Assembly: GCA_045561735.1 (NCBI GenBank)
Contig: JBJKXC010000026.1
Location: 8,663-72,662, forward strand
DNA: 64,000 nucleotides
DNA from: UBA3537 sp045561735
GTDB taxonomy: Bacteria > Bacteroidota > Bacteroidia > Flavobacteriales > Flavobacteriaceae
Reading direction: 5' to 3'
Each line of letters opens with the position of its first letter. Within the stretch, counting starts at the first letter, position 1. Position numbers and translations under genes: made by a program. This document shows positions 25,335-33,930 of the stretch, piece by piece. Below the pieces are notes generated by a model. It saw nothing but the letters and a program-made list of their open reading frames with translations, ran no database searches and was not told where the DNA came from.

Positions 25335-26984
25335 CTAAAGTAGCATTGTGACAGGATTTTCTATATATTCTTTGAGCGTTTGTAAAAAAGCCGCACCTGT
25401 AGCGCCATCAACTGTTCTGTGATCACAAGCTAAGGTAAGTTTCATTGTATTTCCTATAACAATCTGACCTTCTTTTACCACTGGTTTTTGAACGATTGTG
25501 CCAACAGATAAAATTGCAGAGTTGGGTTGATTAATAATTGAAGTAAAACTTTCAATACCAAACATGCCCAAATTAGAAATGGTAAAAGTACTTCCTTCCA
25601 TTTCTTGCGGAGTTAATTTTTTATTACGAGCACGTTCAGCAAAATCTTTTATAGCTGCTCCTATTTGTGGCAGGGTCTGTTCATTTGCAAATTTGACCAC
25701 AGGCACCACCAGACCATCTTCAACGGCCACGGCCACACTGATGTGCACATGGTTGTTGAGTTTCATTCGGTCTTCGAACCACTGAGAGTTGACTTGTGGG
25801 TGTTTACGTAGTGCCAATGCACAAGCTTTTACTACAATATCATTAAAAGATATTTTTGTATTTGGTATAGAGTTGAACTGTTTTCTAAATGCTATCGAAT
25901 TGTCCATATCAAATTCCACAGCCAAATAGTAATGTGGTGCAGAAAACTTAGATTCACTCAATCGTTTTGCAATAACTCTACGCATTTGTGAGTGCATGAT
26001 TTCATCAGTATCTTCTTGACCAGAGGCTACAAATTTTGTAACTGGAGGTGCAGTTGTTACATTATGGGGGGTGAAGTTTTCCACGTCTCGTTTAATAATT
26101 CGTCCATTATCACCAGTTCCTTGTAACTGGTTTAGAGGAATGCCTCTTTCCTCTGCAATTTTTTTTGCCAAGGGGGAGATGTATAGTCTGCCGTTGTTTG
26201 TCACAACAGTTGTTGATGGGGGTTCGGTTTCTAATTTGGGTGTTTCGACTTGCTTTTGCGTATCAGTGGGTGTTACAGCTTGTGGTGTTTCTGCAAATTT
26301 TTCTTCAGCAATATTCGTTTCCTTTTGAGCACTGATTGAGAAGTTTTGTACAAGATTGCTTACGTCTGTTCCCTCTGGTCCAATAATTGCTAAAAGCTCA
26401 TCTACTTTTGCAGATTCTCCAACTGCAAGTCCGATATGAAGTAGGGTCCCTTCGTTGAAGGATTCAAACTCCATTGTAGCTTTATCAGTATCAATTTCTG
26501 CTAATATTTCTCCCTCTTCTACGAAGTCCCCTACATTTTTTAGCCAGCTCGCTACAGTACCCTCTTCCATAGTATCACTTAAGCGTGGCATGGTTACCAT
26601 GACAACTCCCTCAGGAGTGTCTAAAGACACACTTTTTTCAGCTTCAGTGTCATCTTCATTTTCATTGGGTGATTCTAAAATTTCTTCTTCAATTTTTTTT
26701 GGCTGCGTAACCGCTCTACCTTCCAAAAGCGCAGAAATGTCCTCGCCTTCTTCGCCAATTATGGCCAGCAGTTCATCTACTTTTGTAGTTTCTCCTTCTT
26801 GAATTCCAATGTGTAATAACACACCTTCATTGAAAGATTCAAACTCCATAGTGGCTTTATCAGTTTCAATTTCGGCAAGAATATCTCCCTCTTCTACGCG
26901 GTCCCCTACTTTTTTTAACCAACTTGCTACTGTACCTTCTTCCATGGTATCACTCAAGCGGGGCATGTTAACGACAATTGCCAT
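25335..26984 (-). CDS. pdhC: Pyruvate dehydrogenase E2, dihydrolipoamide acetyltransferase with two lipoyl domains
   Basis: 549 residues. Order: lipoyl domain 1 (about 2-80, lipoyl Lys 43 in TDKATM), acidic linker, lipoyl domain 2 (about 127-205, Lys 168), Pro/Thr-rich linker, peripheral subunit-binding domain (about 268-304, ISPLAKKIAEERGI), catalytic core (about 325-549) with the DHRTVDG motif (His 522, Asp 526). It forms the core of the complex that makes acetyl-CoA. It starts 3 nt after pdhA, so they are translated together. E1-beta is not next to it; in flavobacteria it is usually encoded elsewhere. Confidence 0.96.
   Translation of the reverse strand: MAIVVNMPRLSDTMEEGTVASWLKKVGDRVEEGDILAEIETDKATMEFESFNEGVLLHIGIQEGETTKVDELLAIIGEEGEDISALLEGRAVTQPKKIEEEILESPNENEDDTEAEKSVSLDTPEGVVMVTMPRLSDTMEEGTVASWLKNVGDFVEEGEILAEIDTDKATMEFESFNEGTLLHIGLAVGESAKVDELLAIIGPEGTDVSNLVQNFSISAQKETNIAEEKFAETPQAVTPTDTQKQVETPKLETEPPSTTVVTNNGRLYISPLAKKIAEERGIPLNQLQGTGDNGRIIKRDVENFTPHNVTTAPPVTKFVASGQEDTDEIMHSQMRRVIAKRLSESKFSAPHYYLAVEFDMDNSIAFRKQFNSIPNTKISFNDIVVKACALALRKHPQVNSQWFEDRMKLNNHVHISVAVAVEDGLVVPVVKFANEQTLPQIGAAIKDFAERARNKKLTPQEMEGSTFTISNLGMFGIESFTSIINQPNSAILSVGTIVQKPVVKEGQIVIGNTMKLTLACDHRTVDGATGAAFLQTLKEYIENPVTMLL
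26370..26591 (-). repeat. Second copy of the lipoyl-domain coding repeat in pdhC
   Basis: Codons 132-205 of pdhC. It is clearly similar at DNA level to 26745-26966, with a period of 375 nt (125 codons), from intragenic duplication of the lipoyl domain. Confidence 0.85.
26745..26966 (-). repeat. First copy of the lipoyl-domain coding repeat in pdhC
   Basis: Codons 7-80 of pdhC. The protein runs MPRLSDTMEEGTVASWLK and MEFESFNEG are identical in both copies. Confidence 0.85.
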
Positions 26985-26987
26985 AAT

Positions 26988-27986
26988 TTATAATTTATGT
27001 TTTAAAAATGGGTAATCTTTTTGTTCATAAACAGCATCGTACATGAGACTTTTTTCAGGATATGGAGATTCGTCCGCAAATTTCTCACAGGCTGCAACGA
27101 GTTCTTTTACTCGTGCGTTGATGGCCTTGATGTCTTCTTCAGTTGCGTAATTATTTTTTAGAATCACTTCTTTTACTTGATTGATAGGGTCAATTTTTTG
27201 ATATTCTTTAACCTCATCTTTCGTTCTGTAATGTTGAGCATCACTCATGGAGTGTCCTCTATATCGATAGGTTTTCATCTCTAAAAATGTAGGACCATCG
27301 CCACGTCTGGCACGTTGGATTGCTTCGTCAAATACTTCAGCGACTTTGATGGGATTCATACCATCTACTGGGCCACAAGGCATTTCATAACCGAGTCCAA
27401 GCTTCCAAATATCGGTGTGATTTGCGGTACGTTCTACTGAAGTCCCCATGGCGTAACCGTTATTTTCACACACAAATACCACGGGCAATTTCCAAGTCAT
27501 GGCCATGTTAAAAGTTTCATGTAGTGAGCCTTGACGTGCGGCACCATCCCCAAAAAAACAGAGCGTAACCGCACCAGTTTCGTTGTATTTATCTCCAAAT
27601 GCCATACCAGCTCCTAGCGGAATTTGGCCGCCAACAATGCCATGACCTCCGTAAAATCCATGTTCTTTAGAAAAAATATGCATTGAACCTCCCAAGCCTT
27701 GAGAAGTTCCTGTTGCTTTTCCAAACAATTCTGCCATGACCCTACGCGGATCTACGCCCATACCAATGGGTTGCACATGATTTCTATAAGCGGTTATCAT
27801 TTTATCTTTGGATAGATCCATGGCATGCAAAGCACCAGCTAAGACTGCTTCCTGTCCATTGTATAAGTGCAAAAATCCTCTTACTTTTTGCTGGATGTAT
27901 ACAGCGGCGAGTTTGTCTTCAAACTTGCGCCAAAAGTGCATGTTTTCATACCAATCTAAATACGTCTCTTTGGTTATTTCTTGCAT
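26988..27986 (-). CDS. pdhA: Pyruvate dehydrogenase E1 component, alpha subunit
   Basis: 332 residues. With E1-beta it decarboxylates pyruvate using thiamine diphosphate. The ThDP motif starts at GDGAARQGS (146-154), followed by ENNGYAMGTS. The conserved loop YRGHSMSDAQHYR is present near 242-254. The length is normal for the heterotetrameric E1 type. pdhC follows 3 nt later. A -7-like box lies at 28018-28025. Confidence 0.96.
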   Translation of the reverse strand: MQEITKETYLDWYENMHFWRKFEDKLAAVYIQQKVRGFLHLYNGQEAVLAGALHAMDLSKDKMITAYRNHVQPIGMGVDPRRVMAELFGKATGTSQGLGGSMHIFSKEHGFYGGHGIVGGQIPLGAGMAFGDKYNETGAVTLCFFGDGAARQGSLHETFNMAMTWKLPVVFVCENNGYAMGTSVERTANHTDIWKLGLGYEMPCGPVDGMNPIKVAEVFDEAIQRARRGDGPTFLEMKTYRYRGHSMSDAQHYRTKDEVKEYQKIDPINQVKEVILKNNYATEEDIKAINARVKELVAACEKFADESPYPEKSLMYDAVYEQKDYPFLKHKL

Positions 27987-28017
27987 TTGTTTACAATAGT
28001 AATTTTCCTATCATCTA

Positions 28018-28025
28018 CAAAAATA
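28018..28025 (-). promoter_or_regulatory. -7 box TATTTTTG upstream of pdhA
   Basis: Matches TAnnTTTG on the - strand, 31 nt before the pdhA ATG; no clear -33 element. Confidence 0.4.
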
Positions 28026-28077
28026 ACACTTTGATTCCTAACCGGAAAAGGGAAGTTGTAAATTTTTAATTAAATCA

Positions 28078-28560
28078 TTACAATACGGTTTTATCGAAAA
28101 CCCAGGGTAATAAGTTTTCAACAGAGTCAGAGTAGGCCACTTGGCCCTCCGTGCCCATAAAATAGAGCTCTATTGGGATATTTTGCCTTTGCTCATATTC
28201 TACAAGCGATTGCCGACAGGCACCACATGGAGGAATCGGACGGTCGAGTACCTTTTCTTGTAATCCTGCCGAAATGGCTATTTTTAAAATCTTTTGATTT
28301 GGAAATTTCGCTCCAGCGTAGAAAATAGCAGTTCGTTCCGCACACAAACCAGAGGGGTAAGCAGCATTTTCTTGGTTACTTCCCGTAATCACCTCGCCGT
28401 TTTCTAATTTCAAAGCGGCGCCCACCAAGAATTTAGAGTAGGGCGCATAAGCATTTTTTCGGGCTGTTTCAGCAGCTTTGAAAAGTTCTTGGACATCTTC
28501 TTTCAACGCTTCTTTTGAAGAGTAAATTGTAAACTCGGTATTGAATTTGATATTTTCCAA
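28078..28560 (-). CDS. cdd: Cytidine deaminase
   Basis: 160 residues. It deaminates cytidine or deoxycytidine to uridine in pyrimidine salvage. Zinc ligands and catalytic Glu: CAERTAIF (Cys 73, Glu 75) and PCGACRQ (Cys 112, Cys 115). The substrate loop includes FLVGAAL. It lies 7 nt after the porV stop on the same strand, so it may be co-transcribed with porV, an association common in flavobacteria but without an obvious functional link. Confidence 0.96.
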   Translation of the reverse strand: MENIKFNTEFTIYSSKEALKEDVQELFKAAETARKNAYAPYSKFLVGAALKLENGEVITGSNQENAAYPSGLCAERTAIFYAGAKFPNQKILKIAISAGLQEKVLDRPIPPCGACRQSLVEYEQRQNIPIELYFMGTEGQVAYSDSVENLLPWVFDKTVL

Positions 28561-28567
28561 ATGGGAT

Positions 28568-29836
28568 TTAATATTCTAAATATTCACCATCACCAATGTT
28601 AAAAGAAAGAGAAAAACGAAGCGTACTTTCCAAGGGGCTTTGTATTTTAGATGCGGAAAATAAATAAGACAAATCTATATTTACGGTTGTATATTTAAAG
28701 CCAGCACCTATAGTAAAGAACTTTCGCGCTCCCTTGTCTTCATTTTCATTAAAGTACCCAGCACGTAAGGCGAAAGAGTCTTGGTATAAATACTCTGCAC
28801 TCAGCGCCCATGTAAACTCATCCAATTCTTCACGAAATCCACCTGGCGCATCTCCAAATGATTGAAAAATACCTTGAATAAATCCCACGTTAGGGTCTTG
28901 TCCTTCAATAATAACATTATCATTTACAATACTCCCTAGCGTATCATCTTCTTCATTGTAAATACCATCCCCATTATCGTCTGTATATTCAAATTCTTTT
29001 CCGTAAATAGGTGGTGTAGGGACCAATAATTTAGCGACTTCAGCAGTGACACTTAATTTATTATAATAATCGAAAATAAAATCAAAGCCGCCACCCAACC
29101 TCAGTGTAGTGGGAATGAAATTTTCACGGCCTCCATCATCGTATTTAATTTTAGGGCCAATATTTTGCAGGGCAAATCCACCTCGCCAACGGCCATTAAA
29201 TTCATTATAAGCCACTTCTTCACTTTGGTAATAGCCTGAAATATCAACACCATATGAGCCCGCTGCTTGCGCATTTGCATCGAGTGCTTGAATTCTCAGA
29301 TCGGATCGTAAATAACGCAAGGCTACCGACATTGAAAACTGATCTGATAAACGTAATGCATAAGATACATCCAAAGTAAGTTCGTTAGGTTTAGCTATAA
29401 TTCCGACATCTTCAGCAGTTTCTCTTAATTCAATTTCCCCCAAAGAAAAATATCTAAAACTAGCCGCAAAAGCACTACGCTCGCTGATTCGGTTGAAGTA
29501 ATTTAGACTTGAGATAAAAACATCATTGACGAGCTTTCTTAAGTAGGGTGTATAATTAATTCCAAAACCTGATTTTGTTTCTGAAAATGCATATTTGGAA
29601 GGATTCCATTGCTGAGAATAAGTATCCACAGAAGTGGCTACACCCATATCTCCCAGACCTGCCGCTCTAGCATCATTAGCAATTAGTAAAAAAGGGACTG
29701 ATGTGGTTATCGTCCTTAAATCCTCATTATCTGGAATTATAACTGTTTGAGCCCAAGTTACATTGCAGTATAGCATAGCGATGACTAATAAAGTTGAAAT
29801 TCTAAATGCGACGATTATTTTTTTTAGGTTCATCAT
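28568..29836 (-). CDS. porV: Type IX secretion outer-membrane protein PorV (LptO)
   Basis: 422 residues with a signal peptide and then an outer-membrane beta-barrel of the FadL-like type. Motif LLIANDARAAGLGDMGVATSVD (about 51-72), followed by QQWNPSKYAF, is diagnostic of PorV. The barrel ends FSLSFNIGDG. PorV shuttles exported cargo from the SprA translocon to the PorU sortase. It sits directly downstream of porU, the conserved arrangement, but has its own full promoter in the gap and the porU 3' end. Confidence 0.95.
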   Translation of the reverse strand: MMNLKKIIVAFRISTLLVIAMLYCNVTWAQTVIIPDNEDLRTITTSVPFLLIANDARAAGLGDMGVATSVDTYSQQWNPSKYAFSETKSGFGINYTPYLRKLVNDVFISSLNYFNRISERSAFAASFRYFSLGEIELRETAEDVGIIAKPNELTLDVSYALRLSDQFSMSVALRYLRSDLRIQALDANAQAAGSYGVDISGYYQSEEVAYNEFNGRWRGGFALQNIGPKIKYDDGGRENFIPTTLRLGGGFDFIFDYYNKLSVTAEVAKLLVPTPPIYGKEFEYTDDNGDGIYNEEDDTLGSIVNDNVIIEGQDPNVGFIQGIFQSFGDAPGGFREELDEFTWALSAEYLYQDSFALRAGYFNENEDKGARKFFTIGAGFKYTTVNIDLSYLFSASKIQSPLESTLRFSLSFNIGDGEYLEY

Positions 29837-29854
29837 TTTTTAATTTGAATCAAA

Positions 29855-29884
29855 CAAATATATGTTTTTATTAAAGGATAACAA
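29855..29884 (-). promoter_or_regulatory. Promoter for porV inside the end of porU
   Basis: On the - strand: TTG (29884-29882), 19 nt, TATATTTG (29862-29855), the same pattern and spacing as the lysS promoter. It lies 18 nt before the porV ATG and overlaps the last codons of porU. Confidence 0.65.
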
Positions 29885-32800
29885 GTTTTTCAATTTTTTC
29901 AGATTTCAGGCCAGTCAATTGAGATTTTACATTTAATTTATAGATATAAACCCCTTTGCCAATTTTACTACCAAAATCATCAGTCCCGTCCCAACTGATA
30001 TTTCGGGATAGTGAACTCGTAGATCCGCTGGTATTGGTTTGACTATTAATGGTTTTTATTAATTTTCCTGAAATTGTAAATATTTGTATTGAAACGTCTA
30101 AAACCCCAGAACTATTGTGATTGAACCAAAATTCTGTATAATTAATGAATGGATTGGGGTAATTAAGTATATTGGTGATTTCTAAACTTTCATTTTGATC
30201 AAAGACAGTAAATTGAATTTCTTTTGTGCTGGCATTGTTATAGACATCCCAGGCTTTTAGGGAAAGTGTATGAAGACCAGGCTCTAAATTTCTAAACGGA
30301 TAACTCAAGCTTCCACTCTGGTAGCTATCCACATCAGCTATGTAATAATCATTTAAAATGAATGGGTTGGTTTCATCGCCATCTAATATCGCAACAATAT
30401 CATGACCTACGCCACTGGCTGTATTAATGCCATTTTCATCGTATAATTTAGCAATAAGTGTTGGGTTTTCATTGGTAATTCCTCCTGAAATAAAACTCTC
30501 ATCGTTCATGTATAACTCAATGTTGGGTCCCTGGTTATCAACAACAGCATTTAAATTAACCCCACCAATCTGAATGTCAAAATTATAGCCTCTTTGGTCG
30601 GATAATGGTATTTCTGTTTTTGAGTAAAAGCTAATTTTTCCATTTCCAACTGGGATAACAATGTCACGAGGCACGATAAAATTAATCTCAAATTCACCGT
30701 TTTCCACAGATGCCTGTCCTCTAAATAGAACCTCTCCTAAGGTTTCGTAATCCAATATAATAAGTTGACCATTAAAAGTCGAACCGTCATTAGCTAGGGT
30801 AGACCTTTGAATGCTTTTATCAAAGACTGTGGCAGTTAGTTTACCATTGTAATTACTTAATATATTTCCTTCTTCACCAGCGACAAAACCTTCAATTGTC
30901 GCAGAGCTTAAGGCTTGAAGCGTGATATTGGTATTAGCGATGTCTTCACCGTTTAGTTTGGTGGCAACGATATCGGGTTTAGCTAACGGTAGCTTGAGCG
31001 CTGGGTCTCCGATAAAAAATACCAATCTACGTTGAGTATTGTTCGTAACTGAGGGGTCGTTTTTAGTCAGTCTCAAAGCCTCGGCTATGCTGATTGTTTG
31101 ACTGTTTTCAAAATCAAATAAATATTGGCTTAAGGTTTGGTTAAATTCAATACCAACGCTTATAAAAATCTGTCGTGTGGTTGTAATCAGTCCAATAGCA
31201 CCCCCTTTTTTGTTCCAATATAAAAATTCACCTGCAGTTTTTCGAAGTGGGTTATCAAATTTGGTAAATTCACAAGTAACGGTAACAAAACAAGCAAGCT
31301 TGTTTGGGTTGTTGAGTTCTTTGGCGTTTATTTTATCAAAAATACGCTCCGAAGCCAATCCGTCTTCCCCACCATGACCAAAATAATTTACTACCACCGC
31401 ACCCACTTCAAGCGCATCAAAAATGGCATCATTAACCTGCGGGTAACGTTCCCCACCTGCAGAAGATTCTTGCGTAAATGAATCAGAGTGAATTTTTTCA
31501 ACATTAATGAAAGGTTTCGAAGCTTTTACATCTTCGGCAATCTGATCAGTTGTTATCTGTAAAAATCGATCACTTAATTTATCGACATCATCTGAAATTA
31601 ACAGAAAATTATTTCGCCAGTTAGCGTAGGCATCCACGTTGTAATAAGATTCAATTTTTTCGACCATTTCATCAGCACGTTGTGGTGATTCAGCTAAAAT
31701 TCTGCCCACAGCGATATCTAACTTATCTGCAGAAGCCATACTCCCTTCAGAAGCATCCATCATCCCAAAAAAATCATCAGAAATAAAAGAACTAGTTAAG
31801 CTAAAACTGTTTCTTGAAAGCCAAGAAGGTACAATGTTTGTGTTGTTCAGAATACGGTTTTTATAATCAAATGAAGCATCACCAAATAGACACAAATACT
31901 TCAAGCGTTTATTTGGATTGCTGGAATTGTCATATACATATTTAACAAGATTTCGAATGGCAGAAATATCTTGCATTCCAGTACTAAACTCAGTGTATAT
32001 TGATTCAAGTGTGACAACTTTTACATTAAGGTTGTTTTGTATTCTATTTATATTGGCCAAGCGTTCGGCTTGGGCACTCAAAAAATTTGGTGTAATTATT
32101 AAATAATCAATGTCTTGAAATTGCCCTTCGTTATTTAAAAATATAGTACCTTTTATGTCTTGGTTGGCTACTAAGCTATTAGCTAGCAATCTAGGGCGGT
32201 AAGTATTGGATAAAGCCACGGCTTGATAAATTTTAGAAGCCCCCAAGTTTGTCTTGAAACTAAATTCACTACTGTTTAATTCATTTTTGTAGTAAGTTGA
32301 ATTGTAGGGATCTGTTACGTCCCAAACTTGATCAATCCCAGTCGCACTAGAAATATTAAATTGTCCAACTCCATTAAGTAATGGCATATCGTTATGCTTG
32401 AATTGAAATTGAAGTGCATTGGCGATAAGAGCTCTTTCAGCTTCCAAAGAAATGTAGTCTAAATAGGCTCTTGCAGATGGGTTTCCGTTATTATTGTAAA
32501 ATAAGTCAACTTTTACGGCATCCGAACTGCTTCCAATATCACCATTAAAGACCGCTTCCGTTCCAAGAACACCATATTGTACAGCAGCAAGTGAAAGATT
32601 GCTCACATCAGAGTTGTTTACTTTGATTTCCATATTCGTATTAGACTCTGCACTAGCGGCGACATAAACTTTGAGTTTGAGAGGGCTATCGGTAATTAGG
32701 TTTGGAAAGTCAAAATTGAAGCTTCGTGTATTTTCGAAATAAAAGCGATGGCCAAACCAACGACGACCTATTTGTCCAATATTATATTCGTCTTTTTCGA

Positions 32801-33713
32801 AAAATTTATAATCGTGAAATGTATTAAATAAGGTGCTTGGGCTCCCTAATGGTTGGTTGGCGGCACTCATTCGTAATCCATTATCACTATCTATTTTAAT
32901 GTAATAGTAACAAATATCGCTGTAAGGATTGACATGCGAGTTGTTTTCAGCATTGTAATGCTTCGGACCAATGGCGTAAAATAGTAAAAAATCTTCGTTA
33001 TTAAAGACGCCATCTTCTTCTCCAAAAAATTGGACAGCATTTTGAATCAAGTCGTAAGATTGGGTTTCATTATTTGCCAAAGGTAATGGTTGCCCACCAT
33101 GTCCATAAATTTTTATTTTTTTTGGATTTACAACATCCGTATTGATTCCAAGTTCATCAAAAAATCCCTTATCTAATTTATGAACTCCTGTTGTATCAAC
33201 CGCAAAGCGATACCATTGGCCAGTTTTCAATGCAGAACTTTGAAGAGAGGTACTTGAGCTGGATAATTTATTGTTAGATGATGAAGAATAAGAAAGTGTA
33301 AAATTCACTACTTTTTTTAAAATACCATTATCGTTGTAAATAGGATTTATTTCAATGGTATTATAGGTTTTACCTCTTGCATTTGAATTGAAAGTTCTTA
33401 GTCCAATATCTATTGGAATCCAGCTTAATTTTAAATCTTTTAAGTCTGATTCTGAAACAATAATCGTATTTATGTTTTTGATTTTAACACTTTTTAAATT
33501 GAGAGATATTTTGGAATCCAACTGCGCGATAAAAGTGATGCCTTTTTCAAAAGAAAAATTAAAATTTTTTGCTTTAAAATGGGGTAGCTCAATTTGCTTT
33601 GACCCCGTAGAAAAAACTTTTGTACCATTCCAGCCAATTTCAAAGCGCTGAACTTGTGAATGACTTAGTGTCACAATGCACCAAAGCGTTAAAAAAAAAG
33701 AAATTTTTTTCAT
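29871..33713 (-). CDS. porU: Type IX secretion system sortase PorU
   Basis: 1280 residues with a signal peptide (about 1-19). The gingipain-like C25 peptidase domain occupies about 530-910; the catalytic His is in NYFGHGGEDG (His 780) and the catalytic Cys in TVTCEFTKF (Cys 814). The C-terminus has a type A-like sorting domain (NYPNPF ... GKGVYIYKLNV). PorU removes the C-terminal signal of T9SS cargo and attaches the cargo to anionic LPS on the cell surface. porV follows immediately. Length and order match flavobacterial PorU. Confidence 0.96.
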   Translation of the reverse strand: MKKISFFLTLWCIVTLSHSQVQRFEIGWNGTKVFSTGSKQIELPHFKAKNFNFSFEKGITFIAQLDSKISLNLKSVKIKNINTIIVSESDLKDLKLSWIPIDIGLRTFNSNARGKTYNTIEINPIYNDNGILKKVVNFTLSYSSSSNNKLSSSSTSLQSSALKTGQWYRFAVDTTGVHKLDKGFFDELGINTDVVNPKKIKIYGHGGQPLPLANNETQSYDLIQNAVQFFGEEDGVFNNEDFLLFYAIGPKHYNAENNSHVNPYSDICYYYIKIDSDNGLRMSAANQPLGSPSTLFNTFHDYKFFEKDEYNIGQIGRRWFGHRFYFENTRSFNFDFPNLITDSPLKLKVYVAASAESNTNMEIKVNNSDVSNLSLAAVQYGVLGTEAVFNGDIGSSSDAVKVDLFYNNNGNPSARAYLDYISLEAERALIANALQFQFKHNDMPLLNGVGQFNISSATGIDQVWDVTDPYNSTYYKNELNSSEFSFKTNLGASKIYQAVALSNTYRPRLLANSLVANQDIKGTIFLNNEGQFQDIDYLIITPNFLSAQAERLANINRIQNNLNVKVVTLESIYTEFSTGMQDISAIRNLVKYVYDNSSNPNKRLKYLCLFGDASFDYKNRILNNTNIVPSWLSRNSFSLTSSFISDDFFGMMDASEGSMASADKLDIAVGRILAESPQRADEMVEKIESYYNVDAYANWRNNFLLISDDVDKLSDRFLQITTDQIAEDVKASKPFINVEKIHSDSFTQESSAGGERYPQVNDAIFDALEVGAVVVNYFGHGGEDGLASERIFDKINAKELNNPNKLACFVTVTCEFTKFDNPLRKTAGEFLYWNKKGGAIGLITTTRQIFISVGIEFNQTLSQYLFDFENSQTISIAEALRLTKNDPSVTNNTQRRLVFFIGDPALKLPLAKPDIVATKLNGEDIANTNITLQALSSATIEGFVAGEEGNILSNYNGKLTATVFDKSIQRSTLANDGSTFNGQLIILDYETLGEVLFRGQASVENGEFEINFIVPRDIVIPVGNGKISFYSKTEIPLSDQRGYNFDIQIGGVNLNAVVDNQGPNIELYMNDESFISGGITNENPTLIAKLYDENGINTASGVGHDIVAILDGDETNPFILNDYYIADVDSYQSGSLSYPFRNLEPGLHTLSLKAWDVYNNASTKEIQFTVFDQNESLEITNILNYPNPFINYTEFWFNHNSSGVLDVSIQIFTISGKLIKTINSQTNTSGSTSSLSRNISWDGTDDFGSKIGKGVYIYKLNVKSQLTGLKSEKIEKLVIL

Positions 33714-33734
33714 GAAAAGCTAACGGGGATTCTT

Positions 33735-33742
33735 CAAAATTA
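33735..33742 (-). promoter_or_regulatory. -7 box TAATTTTG upstream of porU
   Basis: Matches TAnnTTTG on the - strand, 21 nt before the porU ATG. A TTTG lies 24 nt further up, slightly too far for the usual -33 spacing. Confidence 0.45.
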
Positions 33743-33930
33743 GTATGCATATACTGATTTGATTTTCAAAATTACAACAATAAAACATGATAAAATCCGT
33801 TATTTTTCAAAAAGGTAATTTATTTGAGGTAAAATATCACACAATCGATTTAATATTATATTGCAAACCAAATCATATTTAGTATATTGCAACTCCAATT
33901 TTTAAAATACTTTTTAAATAAAAATTAAGT

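Noticed and set aside
26455..27015. Two similar antisense ORFs opposite pdhC
   Set aside because: Their similarity comes only from the duplicated lipoyl domains on the other strand.
28988..29836. porV as a lipid or fatty-acid FadL transporter
   Set aside because: The fold is FadL-like, but the N-terminal motif and position next to porU identify PorV.
33840..33900. Promoter for gldJ at two TATATTGC sequences
   Set aside because: They miss the TTTG of the -7 consensus; not reported as features.
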